A stretch of 64,000 bases of DNA from JAGVSR01 sp963750715 (GTDB taxonomy: Bacteria > Pseudomonadota > Alphaproteobacteria > Rhizobiales > Hyphomicrobiaceae), in contig CAVVRP010000016.1 of assembly GCA_963750715.1 (NCBI GenBank), positions 186,001 to 250,000 on the forward strand, read 5' to 3'. Below, piece by piece: positions 1-8,380 of this stretch. Positions within the stretch are counted from its first letter, which is position 1. Every line of letters begins with the position of its first letter. A model generated the notes under the pieces. It did not search any database. It was not told the origin of the DNA and worked only from the letters and a program-made list of their open reading frames with translations. A program made the position numbers and the translations under genes.

Positions 1-91
1 CGCTGGTTAAGTAACCCTGCCCGATTCGGGACCTCTCGCGGGCCCGCCCACTTTCAAATCCTTACAGTCCCACCTGGTCTCGGAGCCACCC
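1..91. other. Left window edge, no complete gene
   Basis: No complete gene is visible. A TAA at 8-10 could close a plus-strand gene that starts left of the window, but too little remains to identify it. The last bases carry the GGAG ribosome binding site of the next gene. Confidence 0.3.
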
Positions 92-439
92 ATGCAGATC
101 GTCCGTCACGATGCCAATAACGTCTATGCCAAGGCCGTCGAGGCCAACGGCTTTGTGTTCACAGCCGGCATCGTACCGGCGAACCTTGCTGCGGACGCCA
201 AGGGTCAGGCGGCGGAGGTGCTGGCTGAGATCGACCGATTGCTGGCGCTTGCCGGGACATCGAAGGCGAAGATCGTGATGGCCAACGTCTGGGTCGCCGA
301 CATCCGCCACCGCGAGGGCGTCAATGAAGCCTGGACTGCATGGCTCGGCGGCAAGGATGCGCCCGCCCGCGCGACGGTCGAAGCCAAGCTCGTTGATCCG
401 CGCATGCTGGTCGAGATCGGCGTCATCGCGGTCAAGTAG
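92..439 (+). CDS. RidA family enamine/imine deaminase-like protein
   Basis: The 115-residue product is a short member of the RidA (YjgF/YER057c/UK114) family, cytosolic proteins that hydrolyse reactive enamines and imines such as 2-aminoacrylate. The fold signature runs from VFTAGIVPA near residue 23 to LVEIGVIAV at the end. Arg93 in PARATVEA lines up with the catalytic Arg105 of E. coli RidA, and the Glu of LVEIG lines up with Glu120, so the active site looks preserved. The family is usually near 125-130 residues; the shortfall is mainly at the N-terminus. The ATG start has GGAG six bases upstream. It stands alone, with no operon partner on the same strand within 150 bases. The substrate cannot be told from the sequence, and it may belong to a RidA subgroup other than RidA itself. 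Confidence 0.85.
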   Translation: MQIVRHDANNVYAKAVEANGFVFTAGIVPANLAADAKGQAAEVLAEIDRLLALAGTSKAKIVMANVWVADIRHREGVNEAWTAWLGGKDAPARATVEAKLVDPRMLVEIGVIAVK

Positions 440-592
440 CGCGCTATCGTGCGTCCGATCGCTGTTTGTCGACAGCAGTCAACAATGTAGTCGAGCCGAC
501 CGACTTTCACAGCGTCCAGAATCGGATAACCCGGAGATTGCAATCCCGGGTGATCACCTCGTCACGCGTCCCGGCGACGATCGAGGACGCGG

Positions 593-2254
593 ATGTTACC
601 ACTTCGGCTACTACTGGCGATCTTGGTGGCTTCGATGACGAGCCCGGCTTTGGCGCAGGACCGGGTGGGAACCGCTGTCCGCGTCATCAATCACGTGACC
701 GCCGACAACTCCTCCATCGCCACCGGAGACGGCGTTGCGCAGAACCAGATCATCGAGGTGGCGCCGGAGTCACTGGGGGAGTTGCAGCTCAACGATGATA
801 CCAGGCTGGCGTTGGGGCCTGGCTCCCGGCTGGTGCTCGACAAGTTAGTGTATGATGCGGCGAACACTTCGAGCGATGTCGCGGTCAGTCTGGTGAAGGG
901 CGCCTTCCGCATCGTCACGGGCGTAGCGGATAGGCGCGACTACAGAATCAGCACACCGTCTGCGGTCATCTCGGTTCGCGACACCGTCTTCGACCTCTAT
1001 ATCGCACCCAACGGCGCGGAGTGGCTGTTGCTGCACAAGGGCTCCATCGAGGTCTGCAATGTGCGCGGCCGTTGCCATGTCATCGATAATCCGTGCAATG
1101 TTATGCGCTTGTCGCCCGGCGGAGTACTGGGCGAGCCCGGCGCTTTCCCGACGCGGTTTGGCGTCGAAGAAATTGAGTTCCAGCAGGCATTCCCATTCGT
1201 CAACAATCCGCCTTTCGTCGATTTCGTCGTCTACCACACGCGACCGCAAATCGAAGAAAACCAGTGCGGTCCGCCGGTTATCCGCCGGTCTCGGGAGCAG
1301 ACGGCGGAGATTGCTCCGTCCGTGCCGGTGCCCGAGGTCGTGTCTCCACCGCCGGCTGCTCCCAGTTCGCCCGTTGCGACCGCAAACGACCAAGATCCCG
1401 GCGGTCAGCACGACAAGCCCGCTTCCTCCGAGGTGGAAACCGGCACTATCCCGGAGGGGACCACTGAAACACCCGCTGCCGCAACGCCCGCCGAAACTCC
1501 CGACGCCGTGACGCGGGCCGCCGCAACTCCTCCGGCCGCAGCCCATGAGTCCGAGACCGCCACAGACGATGCGACCGAAACCGCCGACGCGATTGAATGG
1601 ACCGGCTGGCACATCGGCATCCTGGTCGGTCGGGGCTGGGGAGATCAGCAGAGCCTCGATTTCAACTGCCCGTGCAATGATGATGTTTTCCAACGGTACG
1701 CAGTCAATCAGGACGGGTGGATGGGCGGCGTCCAGCTGGGGTACGACTGGCGGAACGGCATGATCGAGTTCGGTATCGAAGCCGACTTCTCGCTTGCGGA
1801 CATGGACGCAGATCTGAATCCGGAGAAAGGCGGCACGAGCTTCATCGGCAGCTCGGAAGCGTCTCAGGACCTGAACTCGTTCGCAACGCTTCGGGGCAGG
1901 GCCGGCGTCGTGATGGGCGACATCCTGATATTCGCCACCGCAGGCCTTGCCGGCGGCGATGTTGACTACAGCTATCGGCTGGATGATCCCCAAGGCGTCT
2001 ACAACGCCCAGGCCTCTCACGGGGGGACGGCTATCGGGTGGACCGCCGGGGGCGGAATCGAGATCCCGTTCGGTCTGCTATCCTTGCGTGCCGAGTACCT
2101 TTACTATGATCTGGGCTCCGAGCGTCTGACCGCGGGGGTCACCGCCAGGGATCCAGGCACAGGTGAGGTTTCGAACACCGGCGGCGTTTTGCGGCCCGAG
2201 TTCGAAACCAACGGGCAGATCGTGCGGACCGGCATCAATGTCCGTCTGAATTGA
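593..2254 (+). CDS. Exported FecR-domain protein fused to an outer membrane beta-barrel
   Basis: The product has 553 residues in three parts. Residues 1-22 are a signal peptide ending SPALAQ. Residues about 45-185 form a FecR-type domain (NDDTRLALGPGSRLVLD, then a segment with STPSAVISVRDTVFDL). Residues about 235-335 are a Pro/Ala/Thr/Glu-rich low-complexity linker. From about residue 337 (WTGWHIGILVGRGWG) to the end is a porin or Omp25-like beta-barrel, with glycine/aromatic alternation and a YDWRNGMIEFGIEADFSLAD segment. FecR domains usually sit in periplasmic sigma-factor regulators or on autotransporter-like surface proteins. Joining one to a C-terminal barrel suggests a surface-anchored periplasmic sensor or scaffold; this is inference. 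The last residue is Asn rather than the Phe common in barrel C-termini. No sigma/anti-sigma pair lies nearby. Confidence 0.75.
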   Translation: MLPLRLLLAILVASMTSPALAQDRVGTAVRVINHVTADNSSIATGDGVAQNQIIEVAPESLGELQLNDDTRLALGPGSRLVLDKLVYDAANTSSDVAVSLVKGAFRIVTGVADRRDYRISTPSAVISVRDTVFDLYIAPNGAEWLLLHKGSIEVCNVRGRCHVIDNPCNVMRLSPGGVLGEPGAFPTRFGVEEIEFQQAFPFVNNPPFVDFVVYHTRPQIEENQCGPPVIRRSREQTAEIAPSVPVPEVVSPPPAAPSSPVATANDQDPGGQHDKPASSEVETGTIPEGTTETPAAATPAETPDAVTRAAATPPAAAHESETATDDATETADAIEWTGWHIGILVGRGWGDQQSLDFNCPCNDDVFQRYAVNQDGWMGGVQLGYDWRNGMIEFGIEADFSLADMDADLNPEKGGTSFIGSSEASQDLNSFATLRGRAGVVMGDILIFATAGLAGGDVDYSYRLDDPQGVYNAQASHGGTAIGWTAGGGIEIPFGLLSLRAEYLYYDLGSERLTAGVTARDPGTGEVSNTGGVLRPEFETNGQIVRTGINVRLN

Positions 2255-2476
2255 GGGGCTTGTCTGGAAGGGCCAAACCGTCCGCGCGGCGTCCCATCTG
2301 CAACCATTTGTTTGACTTGAGGCGGCACTGTGACCCCTTTGCCGCGCCGGGGTATTTTCGTTTGCGACGACCCTTCGGCCCCTCGTGGCGTGGGTTTGAA
2401 TTTGGCAACCTTCTTTTGAGGCGTTGTTTCGCCGTTCGAAAGTTCCAGAATCCTCGCTTTGATGAAGAGGCTTGTT

Positions 2477-2809
2477 ATGCTCTCCAAGATGCTTGTCCGT
2501 CTCGTCCTTTTCGGGTCCGTGACCGTCCTTGTGCTGCCGGCTTCGGCGGATGATACAGGGTTCGCCTACGCGCACGATCTTAGGCGCGAAAAGGGTAAGA
2601 CGTGCATGTCCGACCACTGGCATTATGGCAGCGGATCAGGCTCAAGCCGCAAGGCGGCCGAGAACGACGCCATCAAGTCATGGTCGAGCTTCACGGCTTT
2701 GGAATACGGCAGCGACTGGGCCCGTTTCTCAAGAGCTGCCAGCAGGTCGTTGAGCTGCAGCCAAAGTGGTGACTGGAGCTGCCAGCTCGAAGCACGCCCC
2801 TGCAAGTAG
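2477..2809 (+). CDS. Small exported cysteine-containing protein
   Basis: Function unknown. The start at 2477 is chosen because GAAGAGG lies six bases upstream; an in-frame ATG at 2462 and a TTG at 2459 are alternatives. The protein has a signal peptide (MLSKMLVRLVLFGSVTVLVL, then PASA) and a mature part of about 85 residues. That part has an Ala/Lys-rich helix leading to IKSWSSF and a C-terminal cysteine cluster ending SCQLEARPCK. The layout (helix with W, then spaced cysteines ending CK) resembles the exported protein at 24176-24445, so the two may be distant paralogues. The periplasm is the likely location. A strong bidirectional hairpin terminator follows. Confidence 0.6.
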   Translation: MLSKMLVRLVLFGSVTVLVLPASADDTGFAYAHDLRREKGKTCMSDHWHYGSGSGSSRKAAENDAIKSWSSFTALEYGSDWARFSRAASRSLSCSQSGDWSCQLEARPCK

Positions 2810-2927
2810 CGTCCAGCCTGACGCACCTGCGGTTCACTGCCCCGATCTGTCTGGATCGAAGCTCTAAATCTCTCTCTATTTCTCACTCAGTATCTCTCAC
2901 TCAGACGAATCTCTCTGACAAAAACCA

Positions 2928-2960
2928 ACGAGCCGGAGCGTCGCCCACGCTCCGGCTCGT
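2928..2960. terminator. Bidirectional hairpin terminator
   Basis: A perfect 14-bp inverted repeat (ACGAGCCGGAGCGT with its complement) encloses a 5-base loop. It is followed by ACCGTTTT on the plus strand and by GGTTTTT on the minus strand. It lies between two converging genes and can end transcription from both sides. Confidence 0.8.
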
Positions 2961-2988
2961 ACCGTTTTCGGAGAGATCGCTTCGGGCC

Positions 2989-3837
2989 CTAGCGGCCCCC
3001 GAGAACTCGGCGAAGTATGGCCTGCAGGATCTGCCATCCGTAGCGGACGAAGATCAGCCTGATGACCCAGCCGATGAACCCCTTGCTCTCGAATCCAAGT
3101 ACACCGCCAAGAATGTCACGGATGACCTGATCGAGGCTGCCGCCGACTGTGCTTGGCAAGCCTCTCCCGCCGTCGGGCGCGCTGGGCACCTTCACGCGGC
3201 CGCGACGGATGACGTCCGTCAGGTCACCGTAGGGATTGTCACCGCCGATCTCGGGGATCCGGTCGCCCGGTACCGGCAGGGGCGACTGGCGTCCGATGCC
3301 GCCCGTCGGCGGGTGCTGAGCCGCCGGAGCGGGGCCGGACGGCGGCTGCCGCAGCGCGGGTCTCTCGCCGGGAAGCGGGAGGGGGCTGCCTCCGAACCGG
3401 CTGGCAATGTCGTCGAGAGCCGGACGGGCTGTTTCGGCGACGCCGCCCAGGACCATCGTCGCAATCACCGGCAGCATCTTCTTGACCACGTCTTCGCTGA
3501 CGCCGGTTTGCCTCTGCACCTTCGCCGCCACGGCCCGGCTGCGGTCTTTAGAGCCGAGGATCTCCGCGAGGTATTGATCTCCTAGGCTTTGCAGTTTGGG
3601 GTCGTCGAGTTTGGCGTCCGGCTCCAGGTAGCGCTCGGGACGGCCGGTGCCCAGGGTGGCTACCAGATCCGCGATGCCGCCGCGGTTCAGGGTATTGCGT
3701 TCCATCGCCCGGCCCAGTTGCGGAACAACCGCCTCTAGAGCAGCCTCGGCCTTTTCAGGGGGCAGTCCAAAGGACTTGGCCAGGTTGTCAACGGCGCTCC
3801 CGCCCTGAACCTTGGTCAGCATATCAATAATGTTCAT
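2989..3837 (-). CDS. DUF937 domain-containing protein
   Basis: The 282-residue protein starts MNIIDMLTKVQGGSAVDNLA, the typical opening of DUF937 proteins. A helical N-terminal region of about 160 residues includes EAALEAVVPQLGRAMERN and VVKKMLPVIATMVLGGVAE. A Pro/Gly-rich linker follows (about 180-235), then a C-terminal hydrophobic stretch (GWVIRLIFVRYGWQILQAIL) that may associate with the membrane. DUF937 has no firmly established function. The open frame extends 61 codons further upstream, but that part does not look conserved, and the chosen ATG has GAGGG eight bases upstream. It is a single gene, divergent from hppA and convergent with 2477-2809. Confidence 0.7.
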   Translation of the reverse strand: MNIIDMLTKVQGGSAVDNLAKSFGLPPEKAEAALEAVVPQLGRAMERNTLNRGGIADLVATLGTGRPERYLEPDAKLDDPKLQSLGDQYLAEILGSKDRSRAVAAKVQRQTGVSEDVVKKMLPVIATMVLGGVAETARPALDDIASRFGGSPLPLPGERPALRQPPSGPAPAAQHPPTGGIGRQSPLPVPGDRIPEIGGDNPYGDLTDVIRRGRVKVPSAPDGGRGLPSTVGGSLDQVIRDILGGVLGFESKGFIGWVIRLIFVRYGWQILQAILRRVLGGR

Positions 3838-4114
3838 GTTTTGTACCCTCAGCCCGAGGTTGTGCGCCGCCCTGACATATCCCAGGTCTTGAAGCTTGCC
3901 CACAAGGAACGAGAGTGCGACTGGGTGAGAAAAGTACGGTGCGGTGCGACTTGAGTTCTCCACGAAGAGAGCGTGGCTTGGTTGCATCATCGCATTCATT
4001 TTGGCATGGTCCGCGCGCACGACTTAGGCTTTATGGCCGGGACAGCGGGCCCTGCGCATCTGACGCGGCTCTAACTTTACAAAAATTCATCCGGGCCTCA
4101 TGGGGGACCATCTA

Positions 4115-6262
4115 ATGTCGGACATTTTGTGGGGAATCATCGCGTGCGGTGCGCTCTCGATTCTCTATGCCTTCTTCACATCACGCGCGGTCATGAGCGC
4201 GGACCCTGGCAATGCGCGCATGCAGGAAATCGCGGGATACATCCGCGTCGGCGCTCAAGCCTATCTCAACCGCCAGTATCGCAGCATCGCGATGGTTGGC
4301 GCGGGTATCTTCGTGCTGGCCTGGGTGCTGCTCGGTAAACTCGTCGCCTTCGGCTTCCTGATCGGCGCGGTGCTGTCGGGTATCGCGGGCTACATCGGCA
4401 TGAACGTTTCGGTCCGCGCCAACGTTCGCACGGCGCAGGCCGCGACGCAGTCGCTTGCCAAGGGCCTCGACATCGCGTTCAAGGCTGGCGCCATCACAGG
4501 CATGCTGGTGGCGGGCCTCGCCCTTCTCGGCGTCTCGATCTACTACGCTATTCTGACGGCAGGCCTTGGCCTTGAACCTGGCAGCCGCGATGTGATGGAC
4601 GCACTTGTGGCGCTTGGCTTCGGCGCATCGCTGATCTCGATCTTCGCTCGTCTCGGTGGCGGCATCTTCACCAAGGGCGCCGACGTCGGCGGCGATCTGG
4701 TCGGCAAGGTCGAAGCCGGTATTCCCGAAGACGATCCCCGTAACCCGGCGACCATCGCCGACAACGTCGGTGACAACGTCGGCGACTGCGCCGGCATGGC
4801 GGCCGACCTGTTCGAGACCTACGCGGTGACGGTCGTCGCCACCATGGTTCTGGCTGCGATCTTCTTCAATGGCCAGCCGGGTCTCGCAAATCTGATGCTT
4901 TATCCGCTTGCCATCGGCGCCGCGTGCATCGTCACGTCGATCATCGGCACTTACTTCGTCAAGCTCGGCGCCAATGGCTCGATCATGGGTGCGCTTTATC
5001 GTGGTGTCATCGCATCTGCCGTTCTGTCGATTTTCGGCCTGTGGGCCGCGACCCAGTACGTTCTGGGCGGCTACGGTCCGGTCGGAACCGCCGCAGGCCA
5101 GGAAATCACTGGCATGAACCTCATGCTGTGCGGCATCGTCGGCCTGGTGTTGACGGGTCTTATCGTCTGGATCACCGAGTACTACACGGGCATCGGCTAT
5201 CGGCCCGTGCGCTCGATCAGCCAGGCCTCGGTTACGGGACACGGCACCAACGTGATCCAGGGCCTCGCCGTTTCGCTCGAAGCGTGCGCGCTGCCGACGA
5301 TCGCCATTGTCGCGGGCATTCTGTCAACGTACCAGCTCGCCGGTCTTTTCGGCACGGCGATCGCCACGACGACGATGCTAGGGCTTGCTGGCATGATCGT
5401 GGCGCTCGATGCGTTCGGCCCCGTAACGGACAACGCCGGCGGCATCGCTGAAATGGCCGGCCTGCCCAAGGAAGTGCGCCGCTCGACCGACGCCCTCGAT
5501 GCGGTGGGCAACACGACCAAGGCGGTGACGAAGGGCTATGCGATAGGCTCGGCGGGCCTCGGCGCTCTGGTGCTTTTTGCGGCCTACAACTACGACCTCA
5601 AGTTCTTCATCGCCAACGCCGACAAGTATCCCTTCTTCAAGGATGTCTCGGTCAACTTCGGTCTCGACAACCCCTATGTCGTCGTCGGTCTTCTGCTCGG
5701 CGGCCTCATTCCCTACCTCTTCGGCGGCATGGGCATGACGGCGGTCGGACGGGCCGGCGGCGCCATCGTCGAGGAAGTCCGCCGCCAGTTCAAGGCGAAG
5801 CCCGGCATCATGAAGGGCACCGAAAAGCCCGACTACGATGTCGCCGTCGACCTGCTGACCAAGGCTGCGATCAAGGAAATGATCATTCCGTCGCTATTGC
5901 CGGTGCTGTCGCCGATCGTCCTATTCCTCGTCATCAGCGCTGTCGGTGGCAGGGGTGCGGCCTTCTCAGCTGTCGGCGCCATGCTGCTCGGCGTCATCGT
6001 GACGGGCATCTTCGTCGCCATCTCGATGACTTCGGGCGGCGGTGCCTGGGACAACGCCAAGAAGAGCTTCGAGGATGGCTTCGTCGACAAGGATGGCGTC
6101 AAGCACATGAAGGGCTCCGAGGCGCACAAGGCCTCTGTCACCGGTGACACCGTCGGCGATCCCTACAAGGATACCGCTGGTCCGGCTGTGAACCCGGCGA
6201 TCAAGATCACCAACATCGTTGCGTTGCTGCTGCTTGCGGTTCTGGCGCATATCGGTAACTGA
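4115..6262 (+). CDS. hppA: K+-independent H+-translocating membrane pyrophosphatase
   Basis: This 715-residue integral membrane enzyme hydrolyses pyrophosphate and pumps protons. About 15-16 hydrophobic helices alternate with conserved cytoplasmic loops. The substrate-binding stretch with GADVGGDLVGKVEAGIPEDD and NVGDNVGDCAGMAADLFE is intact, as is the C-terminal GDTVGDPYKDTAGPA acidic motif. In VGNTTKAVTKG the lysine after GNTT marks the K+-independent subclass; K+-dependent enzymes have Ala there. The chosen ATG has GGGGGA eight bases upstream; an upstream ATG at 4100 would add five residues. It is a single gene ended by a hairpin just after the stop. In Hyphomicrobiales this pump recycles biosynthetic pyrophosphate into proton motive force. 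Confidence 0.95.
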   Translation: MSDILWGIIACGALSILYAFFTSRAVMSADPGNARMQEIAGYIRVGAQAYLNRQYRSIAMVGAGIFVLAWVLLGKLVAFGFLIGAVLSGIAGYIGMNVSVRANVRTAQAATQSLAKGLDIAFKAGAITGMLVAGLALLGVSIYYAILTAGLGLEPGSRDVMDALVALGFGASLISIFARLGGGIFTKGADVGGDLVGKVEAGIPEDDPRNPATIADNVGDNVGDCAGMAADLFETYAVTVVATMVLAAIFFNGQPGLANLMLYPLAIGAACIVTSIIGTYFVKLGANGSIMGALYRGVIASAVLSIFGLWAATQYVLGGYGPVGTAAGQEITGMNLMLCGIVGLVLTGLIVWITEYYTGIGYRPVRSISQASVTGHGTNVIQGLAVSLEACALPTIAIVAGILSTYQLAGLFGTAIATTTMLGLAGMIVALDAFGPVTDNAGGIAEMAGLPKEVRRSTDALDAVGNTTKAVTKGYAIGSAGLGALVLFAAYNYDLKFFIANADKYPFFKDVSVNFGLDNPYVVVGLLLGGLIPYLFGGMGMTAVGRAGGAIVEEVRRQFKAKPGIMKGTEKPDYDVAVDLLTKAAIKEMIIPSLLPVLSPIVLFLVISAVGGRGAAFSAVGAMLLGVIVTGIFVAISMTSGGGAWDNAKKSFEDGFVDKDGVKHMKGSEAHKASVTGDTVGDPYKDTAGPAVNPAIKITNIVALLLLAVLAHIGN

Positions 6263-6299
6263 GCCGTCTCGGCATCAGCAAATCTAGCAAAATGAGAAA

Positions 6300-6328
6300 G
6301 GCCCGGGGATCGCTCCGGGGACCTTTTT
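6300..6328 (+). terminator. Rho-independent terminator of hppA
   Basis: A GC-rich hairpin (GGCCCGG paired with CCGGG plus CC across a two-base bulge) is followed by TTTTT. It begins about 38 bases after the hppA stop. Confidence 0.7.
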
Positions 6329-6481
6329 CGTCCGGGGCGAACGCGGGCTGATTACAAAGGCGTTGAATTGTCCTCGCCGGTCCGTCGAATTGACGTCCGT
6401 CCGGCCGTCATACGGTCGAAAGCGGCTCGTCGCCTTCCTTGACCAGGAGACCAACCAGCTTGCGACGTAGAAAAGACGACC

Positions 6482-6931
6482 TTACTCGCCGAAGATCTGC
6501 TTCTGGCCGAGGTTGCGGAACAGCGACTTCAGCAGGCCTTCGTCCTTGCCGCCGGGCGCAGGTGTGGTCTCTGAAATGAAATCGAAGACTTTTCCGTCCT
6601 TCAATCCGTAGTTTGCGACGCGCTCTACCGTGCCTGTTGGCGTGAAGTAGATGGCCAGCACCGTGCGGTCGGTTTCCTTAGGCGCGAGGAACGCGGCCTG
6701 TTCGGTGGTGCTCGAAATGTAATAGTAGACGTTGCCGGACCCGCTGGTGGTCGTGCTGGTCGGGGTTCCGAGCGCCAACCGCACCTGCTCCTGGCCCATC
6801 CCTGGCTGCACTTGCTGGATATCAGCCGCCTTGAACAGCTGGCCGTGCTTGGTAACCTGTTCCGAACAGGCGGCCAGCGCGAGGCAGGCTGCTACGATCT
6901 GAGCCTGGCGCATCAATCTTGCTCGGCGCAT
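6482..6931 (-). CDS. bamE: Outer membrane protein assembly factor BamE (SmpA/OmlA family)
   Basis: This 149-residue lipoprotein is the small accessory subunit of the BAM complex, which inserts beta-barrel proteins into the outer membrane. A signal peptide ends in the lipobox LAAC, so Cys22 would be lipidated. The BamE core follows: IQQVQPGMGQEQVRLALGTP, a variable part with VYYYISSTTEQ, and LAIYFTPTGTVERVANYGL. An extra C-terminal tail of about 35 residues is seen in alphaproteobacterial members. It is divergent from the next gene, an arrangement (bamE next to the ubiquinol-cytochrome c chaperone and DUF177-plsX-fabH) typical of Hyphomicrobiales. Confidence 0.9.
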   Translation of the reverse strand: MRRARLMRQAQIVAACLALAACSEQVTKHGQLFKAADIQQVQPGMGQEQVRLALGTPTSTTTSGSGNVYYYISSTTEQAAFLAPKETDRTVLAIYFTPTGTVERVANYGLKDGKVFDFISETTPAPGGKDEGLLKSLFRNLGQKQIFGE

Positions 6932-7074
6932 GGTGTTTCCGGCGTTCCTGATGTGGTCTTCTAGACTCGGTTATCGCGTACCGAATACACCGGCGACTGA
7001 TTTTCGGGCAATGCGCTAGAAGGCTCACACTAGGGGCTATCCCGGCGCAAACGCGACAAGTTCACCAATCGACA

Positions 7075-7665
7075 GTGGAAAACTCCGTGTTCTCCTGGTT
7101 CACATCACGCAAAACCGAGCGGCAGAAGGCGCACCTGCTTTATGGCGCGGTCGTGGCGCAGGCCCGCGACCCATTGTTTTTCAGTGATTTTAGGGTGCCC
7201 GATACGGCTGAGGGGCGCTACGAAATGATCGTCCTGCATGTGGTCCTGATGCTGGAGCGGCTGAAAAAGGACGGGGCGGCCGGTCAGGCTCTGGCGCGGG
7301 CGCTGGTCGAGGCATTCGTCGAGGACATGGATGACTCCATGCGCGAATTGGGCGTTGGCGATCTCACCGTGCCCAAGAAGGTCAAAAAGGCGGCGGCTGG
7401 ACTGTACGAACGGTCCGGGCTCTATAGCGAAGCGCTCGCTGCCAGCGGCAACGCCAGCTTGATTGACGCGTTGTCGGCCAGTATTCCTGAGGCTGCCCAA
7501 CGGCCTGACGCTGGCGAACTGGCGGACTATGTCCGCCATGCAGCAGCGGCTCTGGACGGCTGGCGTGCGTCGGGCCCTGATGCGGGTGAGATTGCCTTTC
7601 CAAGGCCCGGTCTGAAGGGCCGATCGACTGACCGCAGCAACGGACAACGGCACAACATCACATGA
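7075..7665 (+). CDS. Ubiquinol-cytochrome c chaperone family protein
   Basis: The 196-residue protein belongs to the CBP3/UQCC family, which assists assembly of the cytochrome bc1 complex. The family core is at residues 25-140, with DPLFFSDFRVPDTAEGRYEM, a helix HVVLMLERLKKDG, and FVEDMDDSMRELGVGD followed by VPKKVKKAA. It starts with GTG; a second in-frame GTG at 7087 is possible. Its stop overlaps the next start in an ATGA junction at 7662-7665, so it is translationally coupled to the DUF177 gene. The N-terminal FSWF leader is not a signal peptide, so the protein acts in the cytosol or on the inner membrane face. Confidence 0.85.
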   Translation: MENSVFSWFTSRKTERQKAHLLYGAVVAQARDPLFFSDFRVPDTAEGRYEMIVLHVVLMLERLKKDGAAGQALARALVEAFVEDMDDSMRELGVGDLTVPKKVKKAAAGLYERSGLYSEALAASGNASLIDALSASIPEAAQRPDAGELADYVRHAAAALDGWRASGPDAGEIAFPRPGLKGRSTDRSNGQRHNIT

Positions 7666-8183
7666 GCCCACCGCTGGACTGGACATATGCAGCGACCGAG
7701 GTTGGCGAGAACGGTCTGGCCGTGACGCGCGTCGCAACGGCCGATGAGCGCGCCGCGCTCGCGGCGGCCGTCGACATCGTTTCGTGCGACAATCTCGAAG
7801 CGACGTTTCAGCTGCGCGCGCTGGGGCAGGGCCGGTATCACCTAACGGGCCGTCTTGATGCGCGCGTCACGCAGTCGTGCGTCATCAGTTTGGAGTCGGT
7901 TGCAGCGCGCATCGAGCAGCCGTTCGACATCGAATTCCGTCCGCCGCAGATGGTTGAAGATGAGACGGACGGCGATCGTGAGATTCTGTCGGGCGGCGAC
8001 ATCGAACCTTTCGAACACGGGCGTCTCGATGTGGGGAGGGTGGTATTCGAGCTGCTATCGGCGAGCCTTGATCCCTACCCCCGCAAGGGCGACGCCGATT
8101 TCACCTGGACCGATCCTAAGGAAACGGCTGCCGGCAAAGCCAATCCGTTCGCAGTTCTCGCCAAGCTCAAAGGTGCGAGCTGA
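7662..8183 (+). CDS. DUF177 (YceD family) protein
   Basis: The 173-residue protein belongs to the DUF177/YceD family, linked in several bacteria to 23S rRNA or ribosome-related functions and found next to plsX or rpmF. The core contains RYHLTGRLDARVTQSCVISL (one conserved cysteine), a middle acidic segment with IEPFEHGRLDVGRVVFELLS, and SLDPYPRKGDADF near the end. It is translationally coupled to the upstream bc1 chaperone by a 4-base overlap. Its precise role is unknown; its position ahead of plsX is conserved in alphaproteobacteria. Confidence 0.85.
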   Translation: MSPPLDWTYAATEVGENGLAVTRVATADERAALAAAVDIVSCDNLEATFQLRALGQGRYHLTGRLDARVTQSCVISLESVAARIEQPFDIEFRPPQMVEDETDGDREILSGGDIEPFEHGRLDVGRVVFELLSASLDPYPRKGDADFTWTDPKETAAGKANPFAVLAKLKGAS

Positions 8184-8235
8184 GATCCTGCGGCGGCGTC
8201 AATGCGAAACGTCGGCCATCGGAATCCAGTGGACG

Positions 8236-8257
8236 TTCTGCGGCCGCAGCCGCAGAA
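8236..8257. other. Perfect hairpin upstream of plsX
   Basis: TTCTGCGGC pairs perfectly with GCCGCAGAA around a 4-base loop. No T-run follows. It lies between the DUF177 gene and plsX and could be an attenuating or processing structure. Confidence 0.4.
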
Positions 8258-8380
8258 ACCGGTTGTTTCGCACTGCAAGACTAGTATTTTCGCCCTGCCG
8301 CAGGACGGGGGTGGTCCGCGGCGGTCGCGTTTTTGACGTCGCGGCGCCAGTCAAAGAAAAACACAAAGGCAATCAACGTC

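Noticed and set aside
2875..2915. Short TCTCACTCAG/TCTCTCT repeats near 2880-2915
   Set aside because: Simple pyrimidine-rich low complexity, two copies, too short and irregular for CRISPR or a mobile element. No CRISPR array was seen anywhere in the window.
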